Below, piece by piece: positions 36,415 through 46,449 of a stretch of DNA of 64,000 nt (its first letter is position 1; every line of letters begins with the position of its first letter). The notes under the pieces were generated by a model. The model searched no databases. It saw nothing but the letters and a program-made list of their open reading frames with translations, and had not been told where the DNA came from. The translations under genes and the position numbers were made by a program. The DNA is taken from the NCBI RefSeq assembly GCF_006335005.1, contig NZ_VDMP01000023.1:82577-146576 (forward strand). Reading direction: 5' to 3'. Source of the DNA: Nocardioides albidus. Its GTDB lineage: Bacteria; Actinomycetota; Actinomycetes; Propionibacteriales; Nocardioidaceae.

Positions 36415-38864
36415 CCGCCACCCAGGAGCCCACCCAGGGCGAGATCGGCCGCGACCGCCGCCGCAAGGAGGACCAGCGGCTGATCACCGGCCGCACCCGC
36501 TGGACCGACAACATCACGCTGCCGGGCATGCTGCACCTGGCGATGGTGCGCAGCCCCTTCCCGCACGCGCGGATCACCGGCATCGACACCAGCGCGGCCA
36601 AGGCCGGCACCAATGTCGTCGCCGTCTACACCGGTGCCGACCTCGGCGAGTCCCAGGGCGCGTGCATCAACGCCTGGCCCGTCGTGCCCGACCAGGTCAC
36701 GCCGGCGCACCTGCCGATGCCCTCGGACCGGGTCGCCTTCGCCGGCGAGACCGTCGCCGTGGTGGTCGCCCGCAGCGCCGCCGAGGCCCGCGACGCCGCG
36801 GAGCTGGTCGAGGTCGACTACGAGGAGCTGCCCGCGGCCCTCGACCTCAAGGAGTCGGCGGAGGCGCACACCAACGGCGGGGCGCTCGCGCACCCCGACC
36901 TCGGCACCAACGTCAGCGCGGTGTGGAGGTTCGACTCGGCCGAGGCCGGCACGGGCGGCGACGTCGAGCAGGCGATCGCCGAGGCCCGCCAGGACGGCAT
37001 CGTCATCGAGCGGGAGTACCGCCAGCAGCGGCTGATCCCCGCGTTCATGGAGCCGCGCAGCGTCGTGGTCGACCCGACCGGCGAGCAGATCACGATGTGG
37101 TCGGCGACCCAGGTGCCCCACATCCTGCGCTTCGCGCTCGCCGCGACGACCGGCGTACCCGAGTCCAAGATCCGGGTCATCGCGCCCGACGTGGGCGGCG
37201 GCTTCGGCGGCAAGCTGCAGCAGACGCCCGAGGAGATGATCGCGTTCGCGGTCGCCCGCAAGCTCGGCAAGCCGGTGAAGTTCACCGAGACCCGCAGCGA
37301 GTCGCTGCTCACCGCCCACCACGGCCGTGACCAGTGGCAGCGGCTCACCCTCGCCGCCACGAAGGACGGGCACGTCACCGGGCTGAAGGTCGACCTGCTC
37401 GCCGACCTCGGCGCCTACGTCGCGATCGTCGGCGGCGGCGTCCCGGTGCTCGGCGCGTTCATGTTCAACGCGATCTACAAGTTCCCGGCCTACCAGTTCC
37501 AGACCACCAACGTCCTCACCAACAAGACCTGGACCGACGCCTACCGCGGCGCCGGGCGGCCCGAGGCGACCTTCGCCATCGAGCGGCTCATGGACGAGCT
37601 CGCCAACGAGCTCGGCAAGGACCCGCTCGAGGTCCGGGAGATGAACTGGATCAAGCACGAGGAGTTCCCGTTCACCACCGTGGCCGGCCTCGAGTACGAC
37701 TCCGGCAACTACGAGGCCGCCACCGCGCGGGCCAAGGAGATGTTCGGGTACGACGCGCTGCGCGCCGAGCAGGCCGAGCGACGCTCGCGCGGCGACAAGG
37801 TCCAGCTGGGCATCGGCGTCTCGACCTTCACCGAGATGTGCGGCCTGGCGCCGTCCCGCGTCCTGGGGAGCCTCAACTACGGCGCCGGCGGCTGGGAGCA
37901 TGCCGAGGTCCGGATGCTGCCGACCGGCAAGGTCGAGGTCGTCACCGGGGCGTCCGCCCACGGGCAGGGTCACGAGACGGCGTTCAGCCAGATCGTGGCC
38001 GACCGCCTCGGCGTACCGTTCGAGGACGTCGAGGTCCTGCACGGCGACACCCAGATCTCCCACAAGGGCCTGGACACCTACGGCTCGCGCAGCCTGGTCG
38101 TCGGCGGCGAGGCCCTGGTGCGGGCGGTCGACAAGGTGATCGAGAAGGCGAAGCCGGTCGCGGCCCACCTGCTCGAGGCCTCCGCCGACGACCTCGAGTT
38201 CAGCGGTGGCCGGTTCTCCGTGCGGGGCACCGATCAGGGGATGGCGATCACGGAGATCGCGACCGCCGTCTTCGCCGCCCACAACCTCCCCGACGGTGTC
38301 GAGGCGTCGATCGACTCCGAGGCGACCTACGACCCGGTGAACTTCAACTACCCGCACGGCACCCACCTGTGCGCCGTGGAGGTCGACACCGAGACCGGTC
38401 AGGTCAGGATGCGCAAGTACGCCTGCTGCGACGACATCGGCAACGTCATCAACCCGCTGATCGTGTCCGGACAGGTGCACGGCGGCCTGGTCCAGGGCAT
38501 CGCCCAGGCGCTGTGGGAGGAGGCGGTCTACGACGAGAACGGCACCCTCGTGACCGGGTCGTTCGTCGACTACCTGCTGCCGACGGCCGCCGACACGATC
38601 AGCTTCGACCTCGACCACACCACGTCGCCGGCGACGACCAACTCGCTCGGCACCAAGGGCGTCGGCGAGGCCGGCACGATCGCCTCGACCCCGGCGGTGG
38701 TCAACGCGGTGGTCGACGCGCTGCGTCCGTACGGCGTCCACGACGTCGCGATGCCCTGCACCCCGGAACGGGTCTGGCGTGCGATCAACACCGGCGGCTC
38801 CGGGGGAGAGACGACCGAAGCCGCCGCACCCCACTTCGACGAGTCGGAAGGAGCAGCCCAGTGA
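36411..38864 (+). CDS. molybdenum hydroxylase catalytic Mo-binding subunit (complex 2)
   Basis: 817-residue molybdopterin subunit of a xanthine dehydrogenase/CO dehydrogenase-family hydroxylase. It has [12 protein letters not shown] at about 259, [19 protein letters not shown] at about 377, [18 protein letters not shown], and [15 protein letters not shown] with the catalytic Glu at about 750. The [10 protein letters not shown] loop excludes true form I CO dehydrogenase (AYRCSFR). The ATG overlaps the FeS-subunit stop with GGAGGGGG upstream, and its stop overlaps the FAD-subunit GTG. Given the barbiturase-family gene just upstream, this complex is at least as good a candidate for uracil/thymine dehydrogenase as complex 1. 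Confidence 0.93.
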   Translation: MTATQEPTQGEIGRDRRRKEDQRLITGRTRWTDNITLPGMLHLAMVRSPFPHARITGIDTSAAKAGTNVVAVYTGADLGESQGACINAWPVVPDQVTPAHLPMPSDRVAFAGETVAVVVARSAAEARDAAELVEVDYEELPAALDLKESAEAHTNGGALAHPDLGTNVSAVWRFDSAEAGTGGDVEQAIAEARQDGIVIEREYRQQRLIPAFMEPRSVVVDPTGEQITMWSATQVPHILRFALAATTGVPESKIRVIAPDVGGGFGGKLQQTPEEMIAFAVARKLGKPVKFTETRSESLLTAHHGRDQWQRLTLAATKDGHVTGLKVDLLADLGAYVAIVGGGVPVLGAFMFNAIYKFPAYQFQTTNVLTNKTWTDAYRGAGRPEATFAIERLMDELANELGKDPLEVREMNWIKHEEFPFTTVAGLEYDSGNYEAATARAKEMFGYDALRAEQAERRSRGDKVQLGIGVSTFTEMCGLAPSRVLGSLNYGAGGWEHAEVRMLPTGKVEVVTGASAHGQGHETAFSQIVADRLGVPFEDVEVLHGDTQISHKGLDTYGSRSLVVGGEALVRAVDKVIEKAKPVAAHLLEASADDLEFSGGRFSVRGTDQGMAITEIATAVFAAHNLPDGVEASIDSEATYDPVNFNYPHGTHLCAVEVDTETGQVRMRKYACCDDIGNVINPLIVSGQVHGGLVQGIAQALWEEAVYDENGTLVTGSFVDYLLPTAADTISFDLDHTTSPATTNSLGTKGVGEAGTIASTPAVVNAVVDALRPYGVHDVAMPCTPERVWRAINTGGSGGETTEAAAPHFDESEGAAQ

Positions 38865-39718
38865 TCCCCGCAGCCTTCGAGTACGTCGCCCCGACCTCGG
38901 TCGAGGAGGCGCTGGCGGCCCTCGCCGAGCACGGTGACGACGCCAAGGTGATCGCCGGCGGCCAGAGCCTCCTTCCGGTCCTCCGGATGCGGCTCAACGC
39001 CCCCGAGTGGGTCATCGACCTCGGCCGGATCGACAGCCTGCGCGGGGTACGCGACGGCGGCGACCACCTCGCCATCGGCGCGATGACGACCCATCACGAC
39101 GTCGGCGAGGACCCGCTGATCCACGAGCACGCCCTGCTGATCAGCAAGGCGATCACGCATCTGGCCGACGCGCAGGTGCGCCACCGCGGCACCTTCGGCG
39201 GCGCCCTCGCCCACGCGGACCCCGCCGGCGACCTGGGCGCGCCGGCGCTCGCGCTCGGCTCCACGTTCGTGGTCCAGGGCCCCGGCGGCACCCGGGAGAT
39301 CCCGGCCGACGACTTCTTCGTCGACCTCTTCGAGACCTCCATCTCCGAGGACGAGATCCTCACCGAGGTGCGCGTCCCGAAGCACGGCGGCTGGGGCGCG
39401 GCGTACGAGAAGTTCGTCCGGATCGCCCACCAGTGGCCGATCGTCGCCGTCGCGGCGGCGGTGCGGATGGAGGGCGACACCATCGCCGAGGCGCGGATCG
39501 GGCTCACCAACATGGGTTCCACGCCCCTGCGTGCTCGGGCGGCGGAGCAGGCCCTGGCGGGCCAGCCCGCCACCGAGGAGGGGGTCGCGGCCGGCGCGGC
39601 GGCAGCGGCCGAGGGCACCAACCCGCCCAGCGACCTCAACGGCGACGCCGACTACCGGCGTCACCTGGCCACGGTGCTCACCCGGCGAGCGGTCCTCGCC
39701 GCAGCGGGAAGGGGCTGA
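38861..39718 (+). CDS. molybdenum hydroxylase FAD-binding subunit (complex 2)
   Basis: 285-residue FAD subunit with AKVIAGGQSLLPVLRMRL near the N-terminus and VRHRGTFGGALAHADPAGD as the second FAD contact, plus a C-terminal CO_deh_flav_C domain. GTG overlaps the Mo-subunit stop; a GGAAGGAG lies upstream. It completes complex 2. It is similar in design to the FAD subunit at 22773 but clearly a separate paralogue. Confidence 0.93.
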   Translation: MIPAAFEYVAPTSVEEALAALAEHGDDAKVIAGGQSLLPVLRMRLNAPEWVIDLGRIDSLRGVRDGGDHLAIGAMTTHHDVGEDPLIHEHALLISKAITHLADAQVRHRGTFGGALAHADPAGDLGAPALALGSTFVVQGPGGTREIPADDFFVDLFETSISEDEILTEVRVPKHGGWGAAYEKFVRIAHQWPIVAVAAAVRMEGDTIAEARIGLTNMGSTPLRARAAEQALAGQPATEEGVAAGAAAAAEGTNPPSDLNGDADYRRHLATVLTRRAVLAAAGRG

Positions 39719-39727
39719 CGAGCGGCG

Positions 39728-40459
39728 ATGGATCTCAGCCACTCCTTCACGGTCCCGACGTCGCTCGACGCGACCTGGGCGCACTTCCAGGACATCGGCG
39801 GCCTCGCCGAGTGCTTCCCCGGCGCCCAGGTCACCTCGGTCGGCGAGGACGAGGACGGCGCCCCGACCTTCGAGGGCACCTGCAAGGTCAAGCTCGGCCC
39901 GATCGCGCTCGTCTACACCGGCTCCGGCAAGTTCGTCGAGCGCGACGAGGCCGGCAGGCGGTTCGTCGTCGACGCGAAGGGCCGCGACAAGCGCGGCAAC
40001 GGCACGGCGGGCGCGAAGGTGACCGTCACGATGAGCGACGCGGGCGGCGACCGGACCCAGGTCGACGTCGTCACCGACCTCGCGATCACCGGCAAGCCGG
40101 CCCAGTTCGGGCGCGGCGTGATGCAGGACGTCTCCGACAAGCTGCTCGGGCAGTTCGTGTCCTGCCTCGAGCAGCGGCTCGCCGGAGACGGTTCGGATGG
40201 CGCTTCCGACCAGCCGGCCGACCAGTCGGCCGACCAGTCGGCCGACCAGCCGGCCGACCCGCCCTCCGGACCCAGCCCGCAGCCCACCTCGCAGCCCACC
40301 CCGATCCGACCGGCCGCCGACGACGACGCGCTGGACCTCGGCTCCGCCGTGCTGCCGGTGCTGCTCAAGAGCTACGGCAAGCAGGTCGGCGCCGTGCTGG
40401 CGTTGGTGGTCGCGCTGGCCTTCCTCCGGCGGCGGAAGGGGAGCCGGAAGGGCCGCTGA
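39728..40459 (+). CDS. CoxG-type SRPBCC protein with C-terminal membrane anchor (complex 2)
   Basis: 243 residues. The SRPBCC domain (LDATWAHFQDIGGLAECFPGA, then KVKLGPIALVYTGSG) is followed by a Pro/Ser/Gln-rich linker and a hydrophobic helix near residues 218-236 before a basic tail (RRRKGSRKGR). The linker contains a DQ[PS]A tetrapeptide repeat encoded by a 12-bp minisatellite. Like its paralogue at 26550 it probably tethers its hydroxylase to the membrane. It lies 9 nt after the FAD subunit gene. Confidence 0.87.
   Translation: MDLSHSFTVPTSLDATWAHFQDIGGLAECFPGAQVTSVGEDEDGAPTFEGTCKVKLGPIALVYTGSGKFVERDEAGRRFVVDAKGRDKRGNGTAGAKVTVTMSDAGGDRTQVDVVTDLAITGKPAQFGRGVMQDVSDKLLGQFVSCLEQRLAGDGSDGASDQPADQSADQSADQPADPPSGPSPQPTSQPTPIRPAADDDALDLGSAVLPVLLKSYGKQVGAVLALVVALAFLRRRKGSRKGR
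40208..40259 (+). repeat. 12-bp coding minisatellite in the CoxG linker
   Basis: Four tandem copies of GACCAG[CT]CGGCC (40208-40255) plus a partial fifth, encoding DQPA/DQSA. The copies differ at a single base, suggesting recent slippage. Copy number probably sets linker length between the SRPBCC domain and the membrane helix. Confidence 0.85.
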
Positions 40460-40588
40460 CCAAGCGGTGCCGGACACGCTGGAGATCTGGTCAGACAGCG
40501 GCGCGGACCGGCTCGGCGGCCCTACAGTGGCGACCGTCGGGCCGGCGGCGCGTCCAGACTGGTCCGCCGCGTACCACCGGGAGGAACC

Positions 40589-43500
40589 ATGACCGAGATC
40601 CAGGCCATTCCGCAGCCGCCGCCCCATCCCGAGCACGGGCACGCCGGCCTGATCGACGGCAACACCCCCGTGCAGAGCCTGATGCGGCTGGCCCGGATGC
40701 ACGGCCCGATCTATCAGCTGAACGTTCCGTCGCCGCTGATCGTGGTCAGCTCCCAGGAGCTGGTCGACGAGGTCTGCGACACCTCCCGCTTCGACAAGAG
40801 TGTCGCGGGCGCGCTGCGCAACGTCCGCGACTTCACCGGCGACGGGCTGTTCACCGCCCACACGACCGAGCAGAACTGGGCGGTGGCCCACCGTCTCCTC
40901 ATGCCGGCCTTCGGGCCGCTCGGGATCCGCGGCATGTTCGACAAGATGCTCGACATCGCCGACCAGATGCTGCTGCGGTGGGAGCGGTTCGGCCCCAGCA
41001 ACGTCATCGACGTCGCCGACGACATGACCCGGATGACGCTCGACACGATCGGGCTGTGTGCCTTCGACTTCCGGTTCAACAGCTTCTACCAGCGGGAGTT
41101 GCACCCGTTCATCGGCGCGATGGTCGACGCCCTCGCCGAGGCCGGCGCGCGCACCCGCCGTACGCCGGAGGCCAACCAGCTGTTGTTGAGCAGCCGGCGC
41201 AAGTACGAGCACGACCTCGAGCTGATGAAGCGGGTCGCCGACGAGGTGATCGCCGAGCGCAAGCGGGACCCGCGCGCCGCGGAGAAGGACGACCTCCTGG
41301 CCACCCTGCTCAACGGGCGGGACCCGATCACGGGGGAGGGGCTCTCGGACGAGAACATCCGCTACCAGCTGGTCACCTTCCTGATCGCGGGTCACGAGAC
41401 GACCAGCGGACTGCTGACCTTCACCACCTACTTCCTGCTCAGGAACCCCGAGGTGTTGGCGAAGGCGCGCGCCGAGGTCGACGCCGTCCTGGGGGACGAC
41501 CCGCCGACCGTCGACGACATCGGGCGGCTCAAGTACGTCGAGCAGACACTGCTCGAGGCCCTGCGGATCTGGCCGACCGCCGCCGCGTTCACCCTGCGCG
41601 CGCTCGACGACACCGTGATCGGCGGTCGCTACCCGATCAGCAGACGCGACACGATCATGGTGATCAGCCCCCAGCTGCACCGGGACACCACCGTGTGGGG
41701 GGACGACGTCGAGTCCTTCCGGCCCGAGCGGTTCGCGCCCGAGCTCATGGCGGAGCTCCCGCCGAACGCCTGGAAGCCCTTCGGCAACGGCCAGCGCGCC
41801 TGCATCGGCCGGCCGTTCGCCATGCAGGAGGCGGTGCTGCTGGTGGCGATGATGCTGCAGCGCTTCGACCTGATCGAGGACGACCCGTCCTATCAGCTGC
41901 GGGTGGAGGAGACGCTGACCCTCAAGCCGAAGGGATTCCGGATCCGGGCCAAGAGCCGCGGCCGCACCTCCTTCGCCCCCCGCAGCGTCCTCGCCCCGCG
42001 CCAGGCCTCGACGGAGCGGACCACGCCGGTCGTCCAGCCGCCCGCCGACGCGACGCCCCTCTACGTCCTGTTCGGGTCCAACACCGGCTCGGCCGAGAAC
42101 TTCGCCCAACGGGTCGGCAGCGATGCGGCCGCCCAGGGCTACGCCGCCGAGGTCGCGCCGCTCGACGACTACGCCGGGCACCTGCCGACCGACGGACCGG
42201 TCATCATCCTCGCCGCGTCCTACGAGGGACAGCCCACCGACAACGCGCGACAGTTCGTCTCCTGGGCCGATGGGCTCGCGTCGGGCGCGCTCACGGGCGT
42301 GCGGTACGCCGTCTTCGGATGCGGCAACCGGCAGTGGGCGCGCACCTACCAGGCCGTCCCGTCGCGCCTCGACGAAGCCCTCGCGCGGGCCGGCGCGACC
42401 CGGCTGCGCGGGCGCGGCGAGACCGACGCCGGCGGCGACTTCTTCGGTGGCTTCGACGACTGGTACGCCGACCTGTGGGCCGACCTGGGTGCCGCACTCG
42501 GCAAGGACGTGGCGGCCGCGCCGGCCGGCCACCAGTTCGAGGTGGAGGTCGTCGAGGAGGGCCGCGCGTCGATCCTGCGCCTCGGCGACCTGGAGTACGG
42601 CGAGGTCGTCGTCAATCGCGAGCTGGTCGACATGTCCTCGCCGCTGGGCCGGTCGAAGCGACACATCGAGATCGCCCTCCCGGAGGGGATGACCTACCGC
42701 GCGGGCGACTACCTCGCGGTGCTGCCGCACAACCCGGTCGGCCTGGTGATGCGGGCGCTGAAGCGCTTCGACCTCGCCTCCGACAGCCGGGTCGTGATCC
42801 GAGCCGCGAGCGGCAGCCGGACCTCCCTGCCGGTCGGTCATCCGATCGCGGCCAGCGAGCTCCTCTTCCACTACGTCGAGCTGGGGCAGCCGGCGACCCG
42901 CAGTCAGGTGGCCGCGCTCGCGGCGCTCGCCGGGGGCGCGCAGCGGACCGAGCTCGCCGCTCTCGCCGAGGAGGACGCCTACCAGCTCGACGTGCTCGGC
43001 AAGCGGGTCAGCCTGCTGGACCTGCTCGAGCGCCATCCGGGCTGCCCGCTCAGCTTCGCCGGGTTCTTGGAGATGCTGCCCCCGGCCCGGGCCCGTCAGT
43101 ACTCCATCTCGTCCTCGCCGCTGTGGAACGACGAGCGGTGCTCGATCACCGTGGCCGTCGTGGACGCGCCGGCGATGTCGGGCAACGGGCGGTTCCAGGG
43201 CATGGCGTCGAGCTACCTGGCCAACTGCCCGCCGGGCACCCGGGTGACCGTCGCGGTGCGCACCTCCCACGACCTGTTCCATCCGCCGGCGGCGCTCGAC
43301 GTCCCGATGGTGATGGTGTGCGCGGGCACCGGCCTCGCGCCCTTCCGGGGATTCCTCCAGGAGCGTGCCGTGCAGGCGCGCAACGGCCGCACCGTGGCGA
43401 CCTCGCTGCTCTTCTTCGGCTGCGACCACCCCGACGTCGACCTCCTCTATCGCGACGAGCTCGCCGAGTGGGAGGCGGCCGGCATCGTCAGCGTTCGCCC

Positions 43501-43762
43501 GGCGTACTTCAAGGCGCCGGAGGGCGACGTCACCTTCGTCCAGCACCGTCTGTGGCAGGACCGCGCCGACGTCGCCGACGCCTTCAACCGCGGCGCGAAC
43601 GTCTATGTCTGCGGCGACGGCCGGCACATGGCGCCCGCGGTCCGGGAGACGATCGTGCGGATCTACCAGGAGGCGACCTCGGCGAGCGACGACGACGCGC
43701 AGGCCTGGGCCGACCGCATCGAGCAGGAGGCCGGCCGGTACGTCTCGGACGTCTTCGCCTGA
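40589..43762 (+). CDS. self-sufficient cytochrome P450/NADPH-P450 reductase fusion (CYP102 family)
   Basis: 1057 residues, the length of P450 BM3. The N-terminal heme domain (1-470) has the oxygen-activation AGHETTS, the LLEALRIWPT K-helix (ExxR) and heme loop FGNGQRACIGR with Cys405 as the thiolate ligand. An FMN flavodoxin domain follows (FGSNTGSAENFAQRVG from about 495), then FAD and NADPH domains (RQYSISSSPLWND, CAGTGLAPFRGFLQE). CYP102 enzymes hydroxylate fatty acids near the omega end, using NADPH without partners. GAGGAA precedes the ATG, and a possible -10 (TACAGT) lies about 60 nt upstream. Its link with the catabolic genes before it is unclear; it may be an independent transcription unit. 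Confidence 0.96.
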   Translation: MTEIQAIPQPPPHPEHGHAGLIDGNTPVQSLMRLARMHGPIYQLNVPSPLIVVSSQELVDEVCDTSRFDKSVAGALRNVRDFTGDGLFTAHTTEQNWAVAHRLLMPAFGPLGIRGMFDKMLDIADQMLLRWERFGPSNVIDVADDMTRMTLDTIGLCAFDFRFNSFYQRELHPFIGAMVDALAEAGARTRRTPEANQLLLSSRRKYEHDLELMKRVADEVIAERKRDPRAAEKDDLLATLLNGRDPITGEGLSDENIRYQLVTFLIAGHETTSGLLTFTTYFLLRNPEVLAKARAEVDAVLGDDPPTVDDIGRLKYVEQTLLEALRIWPTAAAFTLRALDDTVIGGRYPISRRDTIMVISPQLHRDTTVWGDDVESFRPERFAPELMAELPPNAWKPFGNGQRACIGRPFAMQEAVLLVAMMLQRFDLIEDDPSYQLRVEETLTLKPKGFRIRAKSRGRTSFAPRSVLAPRQASTERTTPVVQPPADATPLYVLFGSNTGSAENFAQRVGSDAAAQGYAAEVAPLDDYAGHLPTDGPVIILAASYEGQPTDNARQFVSWADGLASGALTGVRYAVFGCGNRQWARTYQAVPSRLDEALARAGATRLRGRGETDAGGDFFGGFDDWYADLWADLGAALGKDVAAAPAGHQFEVEVVEEGRASILRLGDLEYGEVVVNRELVDMSSPLGRSKRHIEIALPEGMTYRAGDYLAVLPHNPVGLVMRALKRFDLASDSRVVIRAASGSRTSLPVGHPIAASELLFHYVELGQPATRSQVAALAALAGGAQRTELAALAEEDAYQLDVLGKRVSLLDLLERHPGCPLSFAGFLEMLPPARARQYSISSSPLWNDERCSITVAVVDAPAMSGNGRFQGMASSYLANCPPGTRVTVAVRTSHDLFHPPAALDVPMVMVCAGTGLAPFRGFLQERAVQARNGRTVATSLLFFGCDHPDVDLLYRDELAEWEAAGIVSVRPAYFKAPEGDVTFVQHRLWQDRADVADAFNRGANVYVCGDGRHMAPAVRETIVRIYQEATSASDDDAQAWADRIEQEAGRYVSDVFA

Positions 43763-43778
43763 CCGCCCACCGGGCCGG

Positions 43779-44486
43779 TCACCAGGTGTCGGGCCGGGTG
43801 TAGTCCTCGTCCTCGTAGAGGCCCTGGTCGTCGTGGCGCTGGTCGGCGCCACGGTCGTTCTGCTCCTGGAGCCGGTCGCGGCGGGGGTCGGACTCGCCCG
43901 GCTCCTGGGGCGGGGACTCCTGCTCGGGCGGCGGCTCCTCGCCGGGGTCCGGCGGCGGCTCCTGGTTCTGCTCCAGCTTCTCGCTGAGCCTCCTCTCGAC
44001 GGCGGCGGCGTCCTCGGTCTGCTCCTTGCCGCGCCCGGCGTCCTCCGGGCAGTCGCCGCCGGCGAGGGCGTCCAGGCCGGCCTTGAACGAGGCGAGCGCG
44101 TCCTCCAGCGCTCCCGAGGCGAGGGCGGCGTCGCCGACGGCCTCGTGGGCGAGCGCCAGGTTGATCCGGACGGTGCACTCGTCGCGCTGGGGGACGTCCT
44201 CGAGAGCGGCCTCGTACGAGGCGATCGCGTCGTCGTACTCGCCCTGGGCGTGGTCGGCCGCACCCTCGTCGAAGGCCGCGACCCACGGTTCGAGCCAGTT
44301 CAGCCTGCGGGTGTCGGCGAACTCCGCAGCCGCCCCGTCGAGGTCGCCACGGTCGAACGCGTCGCGGCCCGAGGCGTTGGCGTTCAGCATCAGCGTCACC
44401 TTGAGGACGTACGCCGCCAGCAGCAGGGTCGGCAGCAGGCCGGCCAGGAGCAGGATCCGCCGCAGGCGGCCGCGCGGGTTCGTCAT
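43779..44486 (-). CDS. membrane-anchored TPR-type protein
   Basis: 235 residues. An N-terminal transmembrane helix (ILLLAGLLPTLLLAAYVLKV) follows a basic start. TPR-like helices come at about 40-140 (FDRGDLDGAAAEFADTRRL, YDDAIASYEAALEDV), then an acidic Pro/Glu/Gln-rich tail. The ATG overlaps the stop of the VWA gene upstream, so it is the last gene of the MoxR-DUF58-VWA operon, where TPR (BatC/E-like) proteins are usual. An upstream start at 44531 is less likely because it would lie well inside the VWA gene. Role: probably scaffolding with the VWA proteins at the membrane. Confidence 0.75.
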   Translation of the reverse strand: MTNPRGRLRRILLLAGLLPTLLLAAYVLKVTLMLNANASGRDAFDRGDLDGAAAEFADTRRLNWLEPWVAAFDEGAADHAQGEYDDAIASYEAALEDVPQRDECTVRINLALAHEAVGDAALASGALEDALASFKAGLDALAGGDCPEDAGRGKEQTEDAAAVERRLSEKLEQNQEPPPDPGEEPPPEQESPPQEPGESDPRRDRLQEQNDRGADQRHDDQGLYEDEDYTRPDTW

Positions 44487-45409
44487 CGGACCGTTCCCTT
44501 CCGGGGCGCCAGGACGTGCCGCGACGCCCACACCGCGCGCCAGCCGGCGTGCAGCTCGAACAGCAGCAGGGTGAGCAGCAGCACGCCCGCCAGCCAGGTC
44601 AGATCGTGCTTCGCCGGGCGCGCGCCGGCCCCGGTCCCGTCGGCGTACGACGACTCGAAGGACGCCGCCACGCCGTCGAGCCCGCCGGGCCGGGTGCGAT
44701 GCTCGAAGGGCACTCCGAGCTCGTCGGCGATCTGCCGGAGGTTGTCGAGGTCGGCGTGCGACTGCGCGGTGTCGCCGGTCTCCGGGTCCTGGACGAAGCC
44801 GAGCGACTCGTCGAGGTCGTCGTCCTGGGGCATGGGCGCGCCCTCGGTCCCGCCGTACCCGAGCACGACGCCGCCGGCGATGAGCTCGTCGACGTCGGCG
44901 TAGGTCTGGTCGTCGCCCTCGTCGGTCGTGTCCTCGCCGTCGCCGACGTAGACGACGATGCGGCGGCGCTGGGGCGCCTTCTCCGCCGCGCGCTCGAGCA
45001 GGTCGGTGAGCTCCGGCACCGGACGGTCGGACCGGGAGCCGATGCCGTCCTTGGGGCGCTCGAGGTAGAGCGTCTCGACGGCCGCGCCGAAGGCCGCGCT
45101 GTCGGAGGTGAGCGGGAGCACCACCCGGGCGTCGGTGCCGAAGGCGAGCATCCCGAAGCGCGCTCCGGGCAGGGTCTCGGCGAGCGCGACGAGGTCGGCC
45201 TTCGCGCCGGTGATCCGGGGCTGCTTCCCGTCGTGGTCGAGCGCCGCCATGGACCGGGTGCGGTCGATGACGATCACCACGTCGATGTCGGACAGCTGCG
45301 CGGGCACCTCGGCCCGGCCGAACCCGGGGCGCAGCAGGATCACGACGAAGAGCAGCACGATCCCGATCCGGCGGGCGAGGACGAGGGCGGTGGACAGGGT
45401 CGGGCTCAT
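44483..45409 (-). CDS. VWA-domain membrane protein (BatA/BatB type)
   Basis: 308 residues with a transmembrane helix at each end and a von Willebrand A domain between. The MIDAS motif is VIVIDRTRSMAALD (DxTxS rather than the usual DxSxS, a conservative change), with a late VYVGDGEDT loop. It starts at ATG 45409 overlapping the stop of the second VWA gene. Genes of this type sit in MoxR operons and are thought to help insert cofactors or metal ions or assemble complexes at the membrane. Its specific client is unknown. Confidence 0.85.
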   Translation of the reverse strand: MSPTLSTALVLARRIGIVLLFVVILLRPGFGRAEVPAQLSDIDVVIVIDRTRSMAALDHDGKQPRITGAKADLVALAETLPGARFGMLAFGTDARVVLPLTSDSAAFGAAVETLYLERPKDGIGSRSDRPVPELTDLLERAAEKAPQRRRIVVYVGDGEDTTDEGDDQTYADVDELIAGGVVLGYGGTEGAPMPQDDDLDESLGFVQDPETGDTAQSHADLDNLRQIADELGVPFEHRTRPGGLDGVAASFESSYADGTGAGARPAKHDLTWLAGVLLLTLLLFELHAGWRAVWASRHVLAPRKGTVR

Positions 45410-46449
45410 CGGCGGACCTTCCCGCGGTCCCGCAGCACGAGGACGCCCTGGCCGACCCACAGCAGGGCCAGCCCGACGAGGCCGATCCCGGCGACGACGG
45501 TGCCGACCTGGGGTCGGTCGAGCACCTGCACGAGCGGTGGTCGCTCGATCGGCTTGGCGTCCAGGTCGGCGATGGCGTCGATCACCGCCTTGCTGCTGCC
45601 GTCGGCGCCGAGCAGCGAGAACGTGCCGCCGGTGCTCGTCACCGCCGTCTGGAACTGCTGGACGGCGTCGGGCCGCTCCGCGGTCTTGGGCGCGGCGATC
45701 CCGTGCACGATGACCTTCTTCTCGCGGGCGAAGTCGGCCGCCTCGGGCACGCTGAAGATGCCCTTGCCGACGGGCTCGTTGTCGGAGGCGAGCACGATGG
45801 CGCGGCTGCGGTCCTCGTCGCCGCGGTCGAAGCGCTGGACGCACGACGCCAGCCCGTCGCCCATCTGCGACTGGACGTCCCAGTCCAGCACGGTGCCGGC
45901 GGTGTAGATGGCGTACTCGTCGCTGTAGACGTCGCCGGACGCGAACGCCTGCTCCGCCTCGCTGAGCTGCTCGACGACGTACTCGTAGTCGTCGGTCAGG
46001 GGGAAGACGGTGATCGCGGCGCCGCTCCAGATCGTCAGCCCCACCCGCTCACCGCGCAGCCCCGCGATGATCGTGCGGAACTGGCGCAGCACCTCGGCGT
46101 CCACCTCGGCCATCGAGCCGGACGCGTCGAGGCACAGCACGATGTCGCGGGTGCGGTCCTCCTGGGTCATGGTCTGGCGCTGCTGCAGCCGTCCGGCGAG
46201 GACGACCGCGCCCGAGCAGGCCACCAGCGACGTGAGGGTCAGGCAGGAGCCGAGGACGACCTGGCGTCGCACCAGCGTGCGATAGCGGGGGAGGGACCGC
46301 AGCCGGGCCGCATGGGCGACGTACGCCGCGCCGGCCGTCGAGGGCCGTCGCCACGGCCGCAGCCACACGACGAGGAGGAGCAGCACGAGGGCGCCGAGCG
46401 CCAGGGCCAGCCACGGCCACCGGAACGCCGTGCTCTCGTCGTCCCACAT
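45406..46449 (-). CDS. VWA-domain membrane protein
   Basis: 347 residues: two N-terminal membrane helices (about 12-32 and 65-88), a VWA domain with the canonical MIDAS DIVLCLDASGSMAEVD, and a C-terminal helix (VGTVVAGIGLVGLALLWVG). The ATG at 46449 overlaps the previous gene's stop by one base (TGATG), a typical coupled start. A start at 46476 would overlap that gene by 28 nt and is disfavoured. It works with the neighbouring VWA protein, DUF58 and MoxR. Confidence 0.86.
   Translation of the reverse strand: MWDDESTAFRWPWLALALGALVLLLLVVWLRPWRRPSTAGAAYVAHAARLRSLPRYRTLVRRQVVLGSCLTLTSLVACSGAVVLAGRLQQRQTMTQEDRTRDIVLCLDASGSMAEVDAEVLRQFRTIIAGLRGERVGLTIWSGAAITVFPLTDDYEYVVEQLSEAEQAFASGDVYSDEYAIYTAGTVLDWDVQSQMGDGLASCVQRFDRGDEDRSRAIVLASDNEPVGKGIFSVPEAADFAREKKVIVHGIAAPKTAERPDAVQQFQTAVTSTGGTFSLLGADGSSKAVIDAIADLDAKPIERPPLVQVLDRPQVGTVVAGIGLVGLALLWVGQGVLVLRDRGKVRR

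Noticed and set aside
38570-44263. Very long open frame on the minus strand (about 1900 codons) opposite complex 2 and the P450 gene
   Set aside because: Runs antisense to four well-supported genes, is rich in Arg/Gly/Val low-complexity sequence and has no recognisable domain; a by-product of high third-position GC.
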